From NCBI GenBank assembly GCA_964517135.1, contig CAZFBA010000001.1, forward strand, positions 62,001 to 126,000: 64,000 bases of DNA, given 5' to 3'. The notes beneath the pieces are model-generated. The model did no database searches, had not been told where the DNA came from, and worked only from the letters and a program-made list of their open reading frames with translations. Position 1 is the stretch's first letter; the number at the start of each line of letters is the position of its first letter. Source of the stretch: CAZFBA01 sp964517135. Its GTDB lineage: Bacteria > Cyanobacteriota > Vampirovibrionia > JBFMGH01. The position numbers were made by a program, and so were the translations under genes. This document shows, in pieces, positions 8,270 to 17,497 of the stretch.

Positions 8270-8418
8270 TTAAATGTAACTAGAAATACTCACTGTGAAG
8301 TTTTGTAAATACCTGTTTTGTAACTTCGAAGTATTAATAGTTTATAAATGCTGTATATTATCAATATATACGGTATGCATTCATTGTAGTTAAAAAATGC
8401 CATTTTAGTTACATTTAA
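8270..8418. repeat. Possible small inverted-repeat element
   Basis: The ends are 13-base inverted repeats, TTAAATGTAACTA at 8270-8282 and its exact complement at 8406-8418, enclosing about 120 AT-rich bases with smaller internal inverted repeats. No second copy was found in the window. It lies in the 490-base gap upstream of the Gln-rich gene. The rest of the gap has an AGGAGG at about 8590 with no obvious ORF, and a GA-rich leader. Confidence 0.4.
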
Positions 8419-8684
8419 GGCGCTGAAAAGAAAATCTATTTCAGCTTTTCAGGCAATTCGAAAGGCAAGATTGTTTTTATAATAATAAGGAATTTATTTA
8501 GGTGAATTTTAGACATAATTTTTTTTAAAAAGCTTGCACTCTTAAGTTTCCTAAGTTTATGAAGGGTATCTATTTGAAAAGAAGGAAGAGGAGGTAGTCT
8601 GTATATTTTTTGTTAGCTCTGATTGTGCTGAGTGCATAATTTGGGCTTTAAGCTTTAAAGTGATGAATATTTTCATAAAAATTT

Positions 8685-8719
8685 GGAGAGAGAGGGAATA
8701 AAGAGAGATTAAGGGAGGA
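8685..8719 (+). promoter_or_regulatory. GA-rich leader with strong ribosome-binding site
   Basis: Almost pure purine (GGAGAGAGAGGGAATAAAGA and onward to GGGAGGAA) directly before the ATG at 8725. A very similar purine leader lies at 39785-39821 before another unknown gene. It gives an unstructured, ribosome-friendly 5' end and suggests high expression. Confidence 0.5.
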
Positions 8720-8724
8720 ATTTA

Positions 8725-9282
8725 ATGGGACATTTACAAATCAATAATTACATGCTCATGTATCCACAAGCACAACAGCAGCAACAACAACAAACAAGTT
8801 TTGATCAGTCTGCTGGTGCATTTGCTTATGCTCAGGCTGGCGCTAATGGTGCATTTGCAATGGCTGGTGCTGGTGCTGGTGCTGGCCAGGTTGCTCAACC
8901 CCAGCAACAACAACCACAACAACAACAGCCACCAAACCCGATGCAGCTTCTGGGTGCAATGTTAGAAAAAATCGGTGGTGACCTGAAAGATGACGGCATA
9001 CTCAACAAAAGTAATGCCCCAAATGCTCAGAACCCACAAAATGCTCAGAACCCACAAAATGCTCAGAATGCTCAGCAACCCCAGCAACAGCAACAACAGC
9101 AAAAGCCACAACAGCAACAGCAGCAACAAAACCCCATGATGCAGATGCTGCAAATGTTTATGGCTTTAATGGGCCAAATGATGCAAATGATGATGCAGTT
9201 ATTAGGTGGCGGGCAGCAAGGCCAGGGACAACAACAAGGCCAGATGCCATTCCAGATGCCCGGTATGTCTATGATGGCATAA
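8725..9282 (+). CDS. Gln-rich low-complexity protein
   Basis: I do not recognise a family. The 185 residues are about 30% Gln (56 by my count). Order: short N-terminus, first Q tract (residues 16-23), an Ala-Gly-Phe segment, Q/P tracts near 57-70, a short acidic amphipathic stretch (MLEKIGGDLKDDGIL), a tandem NAQNPQ repeat near 100-115, two more seven-Q tracts, then a Met-rich helix-like segment (MMQMLQMFMALMGQMM) and a Gly/Gln/Met tail. Mixed CAA and CAG codons argue against recent slippage alone. A GA-rich leader and GGGAGG site precede it and a strong terminator follows, so it is a well-expressed single-gene unit. Composition is prion-like; it could form an assembly or coat. Confidence 0.75.
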   Translation: MGHLQINNYMLMYPQAQQQQQQQTSFDQSAGAFAYAQAGANGAFAMAGAGAGAGQVAQPQQQQPQQQQPPNPMQLLGAMLEKIGGDLKDDGILNKSNAPNAQNPQNAQNPQNAQNAQQPQQQQQQQKPQQQQQQQNPMMQMLQMFMALMGQMMQMMMQLLGGGQQGQGQQQGQMPFQMPGMSMMA

Positions 9283-9353
9283 CATAACTGTCATAATCTT
9301 CTAAAGGTATTCTCTATAAGAAAGAGTAGAGACACTTTCTGATAACGCTATGG

Positions 9354-9379
9354 CGGCTACATTGTGTAGCCGTTTTTTT
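9354..9379 (+). terminator. Rho-independent terminator after the Gln-rich gene
   Basis: Hairpin with arms CGGCTACA and TGTAGCCG, three-base loop, followed by seven T. It lies 70 bases after the stop of the Gln-rich gene. Confidence 0.85.
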
Positions 9380-9459
9380 GTTGTTTATGAAAATGCTTAT
9401 AACGTTTTGCAATCATCTATTATAGCTTGCTGGTTGGCTCATTCAAACATTTTTAGCGA

Positions 9460-10464
9460 TTAAACTGCTATATCAAGCTGGCCCTTTGATTCAGTTTTTA
9501 GTGTCCTTGTTACTTCTGCAATATAGTCTTTCAGTATACCGGGAGATGGCATACTTTTGATGATACGTTTGAGTTCTTTCAGGCAGTTTTCAATATATGT
9601 TTTAATTTCAGGTTTGCGTTTTAGTTCCTGAGTAAAATCAACGTTGCCCCGTTCGGTGTTACAATCCTGACAGACAGGCAGATAGTTAAAAGTATCATCT
9701 CTTCCGCCTTTTGAATGCGGGTGTATGTGTTCCATTGTAACCAGCAGGGGTGCTAATAGTGCTCTAACAAGCACATGCGGGGTTTCTCTGCTTGCAAGTT
9801 TTAACAGGTCATCGCTTTTTAATTGTTCAAATTTCTTGCTTATTATATCGCTATAAATTATAAACTCTTCTGTGGGTGGTATGGCCTCTTTTTCAGCCTT
9901 TCTAACAATGACTCCAACTTCTTTATACCAGGTCATAAGGCGAGAGGGATTTATTTCAAGCAGTTTATCTATTTCTTTTTCTATAAAATCAGGCTGAGTG
10001 GCTTTCAGTCGATTTAAATTATTTCTCACGTTGTCGATTTGAAGGGCCTCTTTATCGATAGTATTTTGCAGGCGATTTTTAGTTGCCAGGGAATACATAT
10101 GTATTATTTCGTCACCTCTTTTAGCAGGATATTCGACAGAGAGCTTATGCAGTTCATTTAAAATGATAAGACGGGCGTCGTTAGAGTCTTTTTTGTGAAA
10201 TTTTTTCTGTATATACTTTATGAGTGATTGAAATTTACTTCCATTCTGGCCAAGCATTTTGCCAGTATAGCTATTAAGGTCTTCTTCTGTTATCATTTCG
10301 CAGCCACAGTATGCACAATGTCTTGCTATATCTTTTAGAGGAGAATCATAGCCAAAAGAAACCTTATCAGCAAGAAGTTGCTGCTTGCTGAAGGGTGAAA
10401 CAAGCTGTGAATAATTTTTTATACCCTGAAACGGTATATTATTTACTGATGTGATATTAAGCAA
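9460..10464 (-). CDS. HNH-endonuclease-domain protein with N-terminal tag
   Basis: A 334-residue protein. After a 40-residue leader carrying the tag KVSFG (34-38; an earlier IPFQG at 10-14 is similar) comes HCAYCGCEM (C50, C53), a long helical middle, then an HNH-type motif at about 242-274: MEHIHPHSKGGRDDTFNYL followed by CQDCNTERGN. The CxxC pairs would bind zinc and the paired His would bind a catalytic metal, so a nuclease is the best call; the target is unknown. The only possible start is a TTG at 10464 with a poor ribosome site, so the start is uncertain. It is a single gene between AT-rich gaps. Confidence 0.7.
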   Translation of the reverse strand: MLNITSVNNIPFQGIKNYSQLVSPFSKQQLLADKVSFGYDSPLKDIARHCAYCGCEMITEEDLNSYTGKMLGQNGSKFQSLIKYIQKKFHKKDSNDARLIILNELHKLSVEYPAKRGDEIIHMYSLATKNRLQNTIDKEALQIDNVRNNLNRLKATQPDFIEKEIDKLLEINPSRLMTWYKEVGVIVRKAEKEAIPPTEEFIIYSDIISKKFEQLKSDDLLKLASRETPHVLVRALLAPLLVTMEHIHPHSKGGRDDTFNYLPVCQDCNTERGNVDFTQELKRKPEIKTYIENCLKELKRIIKSMPSPGILKDYIAEVTRTLKTESKGQLDIAV

Positions 10465-10813
10465 AGAAATACAAATACCTGTTGTTATTGAATCAAACTC
10501 TTAAGTGATATAAGTATCCTGAAAATGAATCATGACAGCTTATCAGGCTTTCAGGTATAAAATGTTACAAAACTAAAAATATTCGGGTTTGTTCCGCATT
10601 AAATGTGACCGTTGCAGGTTTATAACTGGCTTACGGGTTTCGTATGCCTGCTTTATAGGCTCAGACTGGTTGGCTCGTTCAATCCATACCTAATTTTATA
10701 TCTCTTTGAAACCCTGATACTGATGTTATACCCTCTGAATGAAAGTGAAACAGCAAAATAACAAAGACTTTGAGGTTAAATTTACTTATGAATACAAAGA
10801 TATGTAATTTTAA

Positions 10814-10888
10814 TTATAATAAAAGTCATAAGTAATCAGATTTCTGGAGACTTATTAGAATTGTTTAATTTTTTATGTCGTATAGTAT
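10814..10888 (-). repeat. Small element D, copy 1
   Basis: On the minus strand this reads TATACTATACGACATAAAAA, then AAACAATTCTAATAAG, then AAATCTGATTACTTATGAC. A close copy is nested in element B at 40668-40749, and a diverged one is at 22083-22142. The ends form weak inverted repeats. It sits in the 534-base gap before the antiporter gene. The rest of the gap (10600-10725) has a stretch like the inner part of element E (GGCTCGTTCAATCCATA) and nothing else clear. Confidence 0.55.
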
Positions 10889-10998
10889 ATTAGTCACTTA
10901 CCTCGTAAATACTCTTAGAGAAACCTATTTCTTTTCTTGATAATTTCTATTTGTTTAATTATTATAGAGCATCAATACATACGATAATGGATTAACAA

Positions 10999-13158
10999 AT
11001 GGAACACACAAGTACTTTTATTGAAATAGCTAGCCTCCTTGCCCTCGCTACAATAACAGGTATTATTGGTCAGAAGTTACGGCAGCCATTAATAATAATG
11101 TTTTTATTAACAGGTATTCTGGCTGGCCCATCAGTATTAGGAATCATAAATAGCTACGAAGAAATTGAACTGCTTGCTCATATAGGCATTGCACTCCTGT
11201 TATTTATTGTAGGTCTTAAACTTGATTTGAATTTAATACGTACAACAGGTATGGTTGCTCTGGCTACGGGCATGGGGCAAATTATTTTTACCTCACTCAT
11301 TGGCTTATTAATAGCACTTGCCTTTGGAATGTCTTTTCTGAGTGCTGCTTACGTGGCTGTAGCTTTGACGTTTTCCAGCACAATCATTATTGTAAAATTG
11401 TTATCCGATAAAAAAGAAATTGATTCGCTCCACGGACAAATAGCTATCGGCTTTTTAATCGTTCAGGATATTGCAGCTATAATAGCCCTGGTTGGTCTGA
11501 CAACCCTGGGAGCCTCTGTAACAGAAGAAGGATCAGCTTATATTACTGTAATACTAATAGCATTAAAAGGAATCTTATTTTTAGCTGCTGTAGCTCTTTT
11601 AATGAAATATGTTATACCCCGTGTTACAAAATTTCTTGCTTATTCGCAAGAACTTTTAATACTTTTTGCTATTGCATGGGCAGTATTTCTAGGCGCAAGC
11701 AGTGATTATCTTGGTTTTAGCAAAGAAGTAGGTGCATTTCTAGCCGGGGTTTCTCTGGCATCTACTGCTTATCGAGATTTAATAGGTGTGCGCCTGTTAA
11801 GCTTGAGAGATTTTCTGCTACTGTTTTTCTTTATTGACCTAGGAGCACGCCTCGACTGGTCTACTGTAGGATCTCAACTGGGGCCAGCAGTTGTATTTTC
11901 TATATTTGTACTTATAGGAAACCCTATAATAGTCTTAATTATTATGGGATTAATGGGCTACAGGCGTCGCACTTCCTTTCTTGCAGGGCTTGTGGTGGCA
12001 CAAATTAGCGAATTCTCTCTTATTGTAGCAGCTTTGGGTCTCAGCATTGGCCATATTAACAATGAAACAATGGGATTGATTACTCTTGTTGGTGTTGTAA
12101 CTATATTTATGTCAACTTATATGATATTGTATTCTGAACAGCTCTTCCGATTTCTGTCTGAACCTCTTAAGATCTTTGAAAGAAAAAACCCATTCAGAGA
12201 AGCAGCCCTGGATACTATTAGTGATACAGAAATGATTGATGTTATCCTGGTGGGATTGGGTAATTATGGCAGTGGCTTATGTGAATATATTTTACGACGA
12301 AATAAAACAGTACTGGGCGTTGATTTTGACCCTGGTGTTTTAGACAAATGGCGCAAAAAAGCTGTGCCCGTTATCTATGGAGATATGACAAACCCTGAAA
12401 TGCTTGACCATTTACCTCTTAGCAAAACCCGATGGTTAATTAGTACTGTACGTTCAAAAGATATAAATCTACCCCTTCTTAATGACCTTAAAAAGTATGG
12501 ATATAATGGAAAGGTTGCTTTAACTGCCATAAATGAAGAAGAAGCCAATGAATATAAAAGCAATGGTGCTAATATAGTCTTTTGTCCATTTAAAGATGCA
12601 ACCGAACAGGCCGCAGATGCTTTAACCTATGCAATGGACTTTTTGCCAGAAAATATAAACTGGCCCATTTCATTTGCAGAAGTGCGCATCCGTTCTGATG
12701 CTTCTGTTGCAGGACAAGCGATAAAAGAACTTCCGCTCTCTTCAGAAGGGATCTCTATTCTTGCTATTAGCCGGGGTGGTGCTATTTATTATGAACTTAC
12801 CCACGATTTCAGAATATTTCCGGGTGATCGACTGCTTCTTATGGGTACTCCTGCAAGACTAAAAGAGGCTGAAAATCTACTTAATAAAATTAAAGAGCTT
12901 TTTGATTCTGATAATAATGATGTTGATCATTTTGAAATAGCAGAAATAACTGTTTCTAATAACTCTGAGCTTTCAGGTAAATCATTAAAAGATATCAACT
13001 TTCGTCAGCGATTTGGTTCAACACTTGTAGGTATCCGCAGAGATCAAAAACAAATCACAAATATTAATCCGTCAGAGCTTTTACAGGGTGGAGATAATTT
13101 GATTGTTATCGGAAAAGTCAGTGCCATAAGAAACTTAAAGAATCAAGAGCCATTGTAA
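10999..13158 (+). CDS. KefB-type cation:proton antiporter with NAD-binding and TrkA-C domains
   Basis: A 719-residue membrane transporter. Residues 1-390 form about twelve hydrophobic helices of the Na+/H+ exchanger (CPA2) fold, including FLLTGILAGPSVLG and SKEVGAFLAGVSLAS. Residues from about 412 form a TrkA-N (RCK) domain with the dinucleotide motif VGLGNYGSGL and a distal Asp in GVDFDPG. Two TrkA-C-like segments follow near 560-630 and 640-715. Such proteins exchange K+ or Na+ for H+ under nucleotide control. It is monocistronic. The start lacks a good ribosome site but begins just before the first helix. No glutathione-gated KefF partner is nearby. Confidence 0.88.
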   Translation: MEHTSTFIEIASLLALATITGIIGQKLRQPLIIMFLLTGILAGPSVLGIINSYEEIELLAHIGIALLLFIVGLKLDLNLIRTTGMVALATGMGQIIFTSLIGLLIALAFGMSFLSAAYVAVALTFSSTIIIVKLLSDKKEIDSLHGQIAIGFLIVQDIAAIIALVGLTTLGASVTEEGSAYITVILIALKGILFLAAVALLMKYVIPRVTKFLAYSQELLILFAIAWAVFLGASSDYLGFSKEVGAFLAGVSLASTAYRDLIGVRLLSLRDFLLLFFFIDLGARLDWSTVGSQLGPAVVFSIFVLIGNPIIVLIIMGLMGYRRRTSFLAGLVVAQISEFSLIVAALGLSIGHINNETMGLITLVGVVTIFMSTYMILYSEQLFRFLSEPLKIFERKNPFREAALDTISDTEMIDVILVGLGNYGSGLCEYILRRNKTVLGVDFDPGVLDKWRKKAVPVIYGDMTNPEMLDHLPLSKTRWLISTVRSKDINLPLLNDLKKYGYNGKVALTAINEEEANEYKSNGANIVFCPFKDATEQAADALTYAMDFLPENINWPISFAEVRIRSDASVAGQAIKELPLSSEGISILAISRGGAIYYELTHDFRIFPGDRLLLMGTPARLKEAENLLNKIKELFDSDNNDVDHFEIAEITVSNNSELSGKSLKDINFRQRFGSTLVGIRRDQKQITNINPSELLQGGDNLIVIGKVSAIRNLKNQEPL

Positions 13159-13266
13159 TACTTGCTATACCAATTCACAAAAGTAAACTATAGATGCTTA
13201 TACTCTCCAAGTTGCTGCAATCTATCATTTCTTTCAAAGAGCAGTATAGTATTAAAATAATATGAT

Positions 13267-13296
13267 TTGACAATCAAATTCAGTTGTTAGTATCTT
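13267..13296 (+). promoter_or_regulatory. Candidate sigma-70 promoter of the trehalose synthase gene
   Basis: TTGACA at 13267-13272, an 18-base spacer, then TATCTT at 13291-13296, 67 bases before the start codon. The -35 box is perfect and the -10 box is fair. Confidence 0.4.
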
Positions 13297-13362
13297 GGTA
13301 TAAGCCAGAATGCTAATAACAAATCCGAATTTGACCACAACCAGACAGGAGCCTGAAAATCA

Positions 13363-14997
13363 ATGAAAGACTGGTATAAAGATGCCGTATTCTATGAAGT
13401 ATTCGTCAGGTCTTTTAAAGACGGAAATGCTGATGGTATAGGTGATTTTATAGGTCTTAGAAAGAAACTGGATTATATTAAAAACCTCGGCGTAACCTGC
13501 GTATGGCTATTACCTATGTATCCATCTCCTTTGAGAGACGACGGTTATGATATTGCTGATTTTTATAATATACACCCTGACTATGGCAGAATGAAAGACT
13601 TTGAAGCTTTTATAGACGCTGCCCACAAAAGAGGTATCAGCGTTATAGCTGACCTGGTCGTAAACCACATCAGCAGCGAACATCCCTGGTTTAAGCAGGC
13701 ATGCGAAAACCCGAACTCAAAATACCACGACTATTTTGTCTGGACAGATAACCCGGAAAAATATATAGAAGCACGCATAATCTTTTGCGATACAGAAACC
13801 TCAAACTGGACTTACCACCCGAAAGTTGGTAAATATTACTGGCACAGATTCTTCAGCCACCAGCCTGACCTGAACTATGATAACCCGGAAGTACAGGAAG
13901 AAATGCTTTCAGTAGTAGACTTCTGGCTAAAAAAAGGCCTGGACGGTTTCAGGGTCGATGCAGTACCGTATCTATTTGAAAGAGAAGGTACCAATTGTGA
14001 AAACCTTCCTGAAACACACGCCTTTTGCAGGAAATTAAGAAAATTTGTTGATGAAAACCACCCGGGGACAGTTTTGCTGGCCGAAGCAAACCAGCTTCCT
14101 AAAGATGTGGTAGACTATTTCGGAGACGGCGATGAATTTCATATGGCCTTTAATTTCCCCCTGATGCCCAGAATCTTTATGTCTCTTAGAAAAGAAGAGC
14201 GCAAACCCATTGAAGAAGTTATTAATGAGCTTCCTGAGATACCTGATATGTGTCAGTGGGGTATATTCTTAAGGAACCATGATGAGCTAACACTTGAAAT
14301 GGTCTCTGATAGAGAACGGCAATTTATGTATAAAACCTTTGCTAAAGACCCCAGAATGCGTATTAATATTGGTATACGCCGCCGACTATTCCCTTTGATG
14401 GATAAAAACAGGCGGGCAATAGAGTTAATGCATAGTTTACTTTTGACCTTGCCGGGTAGCCCTGTCATATATTATGGTGACGAAATAGGCATGGGAGATA
14501 ATATTTATCTCGGCGATAGATCAGGAGTAAGAACGCCCATGCAATGGAACGGCGACCGAAATGCAGGCTTTTCAGATGCTAATCCTGATCAACTATGCTA
14601 CCCGCTGATTAGAGACCCTGCCTATAGCTATCAGGGAGCAAATGTTGAAGAGCAGGAAAGATCAAAATCTTCTTTTCTAAACTGGATAAAATTACTTTTA
14701 AGAATCAGAAAGCGGCATCCTTCCTTTGGCAGGGGCAAAATAGAGTTCCTTCATCCTGAAAACAGGCGTGTTATTACCTACATAAGAGAATATGGGGATG
14801 ATATAGTTCTTGTTATTAACAATCTCTCAAGGTTCAGTCAATATGCAGAACTTAACCTTCAGCGATATAACGGCTGGACCCCTGTTGATTTGTTTGGCAA
14901 TATAAGGTTCCCCCGGATAGGTGAATTGCCCTATTTGCTTACTATGGGCCCACACGGCTTTTACTGGTTCAGGCTTGAACCTCCTCAACATTATTGA
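13363..14997 (+). CDS. treS: Trehalose synthase (maltose alpha-D-glucosyltransferase), GH13
   Basis: A 544-residue GH13 enzyme that interconverts maltose and trehalose. It starts with WYKDAVFYEVFVRSFKDGNA, typical of TreS. The catalytic triad is visible: D199 in GFRVDAVPY, E241 in LLAEANQ and D307 in RNHDEL. The sequence GVRTPMQWNGDRNAGFS near 395 is also characteristic. The protein ends after the C-terminal beta domain, with no fused maltokinase. No other trehalose or glycogen gene is in the window. It follows the antiporter gene by 200 bases with its own promoter candidate. A role in osmotic balance is consistent with both but is inference. Confidence 0.93.
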   Translation: MKDWYKDAVFYEVFVRSFKDGNADGIGDFIGLRKKLDYIKNLGVTCVWLLPMYPSPLRDDGYDIADFYNIHPDYGRMKDFEAFIDAAHKRGISVIADLVVNHISSEHPWFKQACENPNSKYHDYFVWTDNPEKYIEARIIFCDTETSNWTYHPKVGKYYWHRFFSHQPDLNYDNPEVQEEMLSVVDFWLKKGLDGFRVDAVPYLFEREGTNCENLPETHAFCRKLRKFVDENHPGTVLLAEANQLPKDVVDYFGDGDEFHMAFNFPLMPRIFMSLRKEERKPIEEVINELPEIPDMCQWGIFLRNHDELTLEMVSDRERQFMYKTFAKDPRMRINIGIRRRLFPLMDKNRRAIELMHSLLLTLPGSPVIYYGDEIGMGDNIYLGDRSGVRTPMQWNGDRNAGFSDANPDQLCYPLIRDPAYSYQGANVEEQERSKSSFLNWIKLLLRIRKRHPSFGRGKIEFLHPENRRVITYIREYGDDIVLVINNLSRFSQYAELNLQRYNGWTPVDLFGNIRFPRIGELPYLLTMGPHGFYWFRLEPPQHY

Positions 14998-14999
14998 TT

Positions 15000-15258
15000 C
15001 ATTAATGTCCGGTTAAATTTTTTCTGATCTATCTATTCGCTGAACCCTGTTTAATAATTTTCTCCAGTATTTTTAATTTAACTTCCTGTAAAATTTTATA
15101 ATCCAAAACAGATATTATGACTAAATTTATACATCTGAGATCTTTGAATAACTTGTATGTTCTCAGATTCAAGAAATCTCCCTGCTTTTGCTGGAATCAG
15201 TAATTCCGTAATTAATCAGAGGTTCCATCAAAATAAAATCTTTTACCGGACATCAGTG
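15000..15258 (-). mobile_element. Non-autonomous element B, copy 1, interrupted by element C
   Basis: Minus-strand copy of element B. The outer ends are CATTAATGTCCGGT (from 15000) and, reading inward from the other end, CACTGATGTCCGGT (to 15258). These match the terminal inverted repeats of copies 2 and 3. It carries element C (15137-15226) inserted just before the ATGTATAAA segment. It has no internal palindrome. No clear target duplication is left. It fills the gap between treS and the 5'-nucleotidase-like gene. Confidence 0.7.
15137..15226 (-). mobile_element. Small inverted-repeat element C, copy 1 (nested in B)
   Basis: About 90 bases with ends GGAACCTCTGATTAATTA and a near-complement (GAGATCTTTGAATAACTT on the opposite strand). 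Other copies lie at 28547, 37806, 56258, 62758 and a fragment at 63646. Its presence in B copy 1 but not copies 2 or 3 shows that it moved. Confidence 0.7.
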
Positions 15259-15324
15259 AAGTCTCATAAAAATTTCTACAATGAAAAAAATAGTATGCAA
15301 TTATATATAACATGTTATTGTTGA

Positions 15325-17283
15325 CTATGCGACTAGCTGCCTGTTATCGTCTAAGAGGTTTAAAGAGAGTGTCTTGATAAAGCCTTCGCTGTCATTATCA
15401 GCTGTTATAACTCTGATATCAGCACCCGGGTCTGTAATAACAATATTGTTACCGGCATCTTCAAATGAATCTTTCAGGAGTTGTTTGGCTCTGATATCCT
15501 GATCAGAAAGTGGGGTAAAAGCATCTTTAAACTCTACCAGCTTGCTTCTTAATGCTTCAGCGGGTAGTGCAACACGGTAAACCTTGTTCAGGTCTACTGG
15601 TTGATAATTTGAGTCACCTGGCATCCTGATATTTATCAGACCATCATAGTCAGAGAGGTTGCTTTCATTGAACTGATCTGGTTTAAATGAATGAGCATTC
15701 ATTGTTTCTATAATTTTATCTCTATTTATCTGTATTCCAGACCACTGTATAAGCTCATTTCTGGTTTTATTGTGCATATTGCCATAAACATTCTTAAGAA
15801 TAATTTGCATCAGGTCTTTGCCGCTAAGGTTGGCCTTATAGATTTTTGAATCTTCGTCAGTTATACCGCATAATACACCTATGAGGTTCATGTTGCTGGC
15901 TTTTTTACCATTTACGGGCAAGTTGCCTCTAATAGCTGAAGAGCTTATACCGAATATTTCTACTGATGGATCATATTTGCGGGTCATTTTAAGTAGTGTA
16001 TCAGTTAAAAAGTTTGCCATGGCATTGTTTGTAAACCTTATGTCCTCGCAGCTGAGTTCTTTCATTTTATCAAGAGGTTTTCCGTCTTTATCAGTAACCT
16101 TAATACTTATATTAAGCTTAAAGTCATCTCTTAGCAGTCTATTTAAAACCCTTTTCAGCGGGTTTTTCTGTTCAGAGATATTCTTATCCACATCTAAACG
16201 GGATGTTTCAACTGTTAGCTTGCCATTGTCATCAAAGAGAAGTTTTACTGTACCGAGTTTCTGATTATTCTGGCTTAAAGAAACAACCGGTGTCTTGTTT
16301 TTACCAATGTAAGTTGTTTGATCTCTATGGTCGTGGCCATTGAGAAGGGCATCAACTTTGTAATTCTTGCCATTTGAAGTGCTTAACTGATCAATGCCCT
16401 GTATAATAGCATTGGCAAATGGGTTACCGTTATGATTGATTATTACTACTCCTCCCTGAGGGTTTTGCGATTTAAACTCATTAATATTTTTGTAAAGGCG
16501 TTGGATAGTTTCTTTTACATCTTCTGGATACTGAAGCTGCTCAGTCTTTTTTGCTGATCTATCCAAAACATCCAGTCCTGAGGCTTTGCCCTTGCAGTAA
16601 AAATCAACTGTATTAACTGTCAGGCCAAGCATAAGTACTTTATGAACTTTGTTTTTATCTTTATCATCAGGTATTTCAATGATTTCTTTTTCTTTAATTG
16701 ATTTAAACTGGTTGAATGCCGGAGAACTGGCAAGATTGATATTGCTGACGACAGTAGACATATCTTTATTGGAATACTTCAAAATGCTTGCCAGATAACT
16801 ATCTCCATCTTCGAGGCAATGGTTGCCCGGTGTGTATACAGTTTTAAGTTTTGGTTGTTCCGGGTTGTTTTTACTGGTGAGAATTTTATTCAAACATTCA
16901 GTAAATTTATTCAACATATAAATATTATAGAATCCTGCTGTCATCTCTGGAACATCCCCTGAGCTGAACCCCAGTTTTTCAGGGTCATTTCTGGTTTTGT
17001 ATCCTTTTTGTTTAAGGTCTATAAACCAGTCACCAGCAATAGTAAGTACATTTCGTGTGCCGGGTTTATTTTTATCAGGAAATATTTTGTCTATATGCCT
17101 GACTACATTACTGTATACTTCTGGCAGTGTTTCAAAATGGCCGTGATTATCGGCAGTAGCAAGAATGTTTAGCCTGCCTGCTCCGAAGCTAACGTTTTGT
17201 TTGTGACAGTATTTATTTAAATAGCCTTTTAATGGTTTTGTTTGTGTTACAGATACCTGTGAAATACCTGATATTGAAAACAT
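15325..17283 (-). CDS. 5'-nucleotidase/UshA-like metallophosphatase with N-terminal tag
   Basis: A 652-residue protein. The tag VSFG lies at residues 31-34, directly before the phosphatase domain. Metal-binding motifs in order: ATADNHGHF, AGDWFID, TPGNHCLED, IINHNGN and LNGHDHRDQ, the standard calcineurin-like set with one variation (the first motif has DNH where DxH is usual). The C-terminal third resembles the 5'-nucleotidase substrate domain (FGISSSAIRGNLPVNGK, LSGKDLMQIILKNVYG). UshA-type enzymes are normally exported, but no signal peptide is seen, only the tag. GGGGGAG precedes the ATG. Substrate is likely a nucleotide or related phosphoester. Confidence 0.8.
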   Translation of the reverse strand: MFSISGISQVSVTQTKPLKGYLNKYCHKQNVSFGAGRLNILATADNHGHFETLPEVYSNVVRHIDKIFPDKNKPGTRNVLTIAGDWFIDLKQKGYKTRNDPEKLGFSSGDVPEMTAGFYNIYMLNKFTECLNKILTSKNNPEQPKLKTVYTPGNHCLEDGDSYLASILKYSNKDMSTVVSNINLASSPAFNQFKSIKEKEIIEIPDDKDKNKVHKVLMLGLTVNTVDFYCKGKASGLDVLDRSAKKTEQLQYPEDVKETIQRLYKNINEFKSQNPQGGVVIINHNGNPFANAIIQGIDQLSTSNGKNYKVDALLNGHDHRDQTTYIGKNKTPVVSLSQNNQKLGTVKLLFDDNGKLTVETSRLDVDKNISEQKNPLKRVLNRLLRDDFKLNISIKVTDKDGKPLDKMKELSCEDIRFTNNAMANFLTDTLLKMTRKYDPSVEIFGISSSAIRGNLPVNGKKASNMNLIGVLCGITDEDSKIYKANLSGKDLMQIILKNVYGNMHNKTRNELIQWSGIQINRDKIIETMNAHSFKPDQFNESNLSDYDGLINIRMPGDSNYQPVDLNKVYRVALPAEALRSKLVEFKDAFTPLSDQDIRAKQLLKDSFEDAGNNIVITDPGADIRVITADNDSEGFIKTLSLNLLDDNRQLVA

Positions 17284-17497
17284 TAACGACTCCCCCGATG
17301 TTTTAACCCCCTGTTTTTCTGCAAATGATAGATCGACTAAGACAGCTTATATAAACTGAAAGTTAAATAACCCTCTCTTTTCCCCTTTGAACGGCGTTTT
17401 AAAATAGTTTTAAGATTGATATCATCATTTGAGTTAACTTAAATTAGCATAAAAATAATCTTTTTTCAATTTTAAAAAAGGGAAACTATTAGTAACA

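Noticed and set aside
9460..10464. Homing endonuclease or IS-associated HNH gene
   Set aside because: No intron, intein or inverted repeats surround it, and the tagged leader links it to the other host-encoded tagged proteins.
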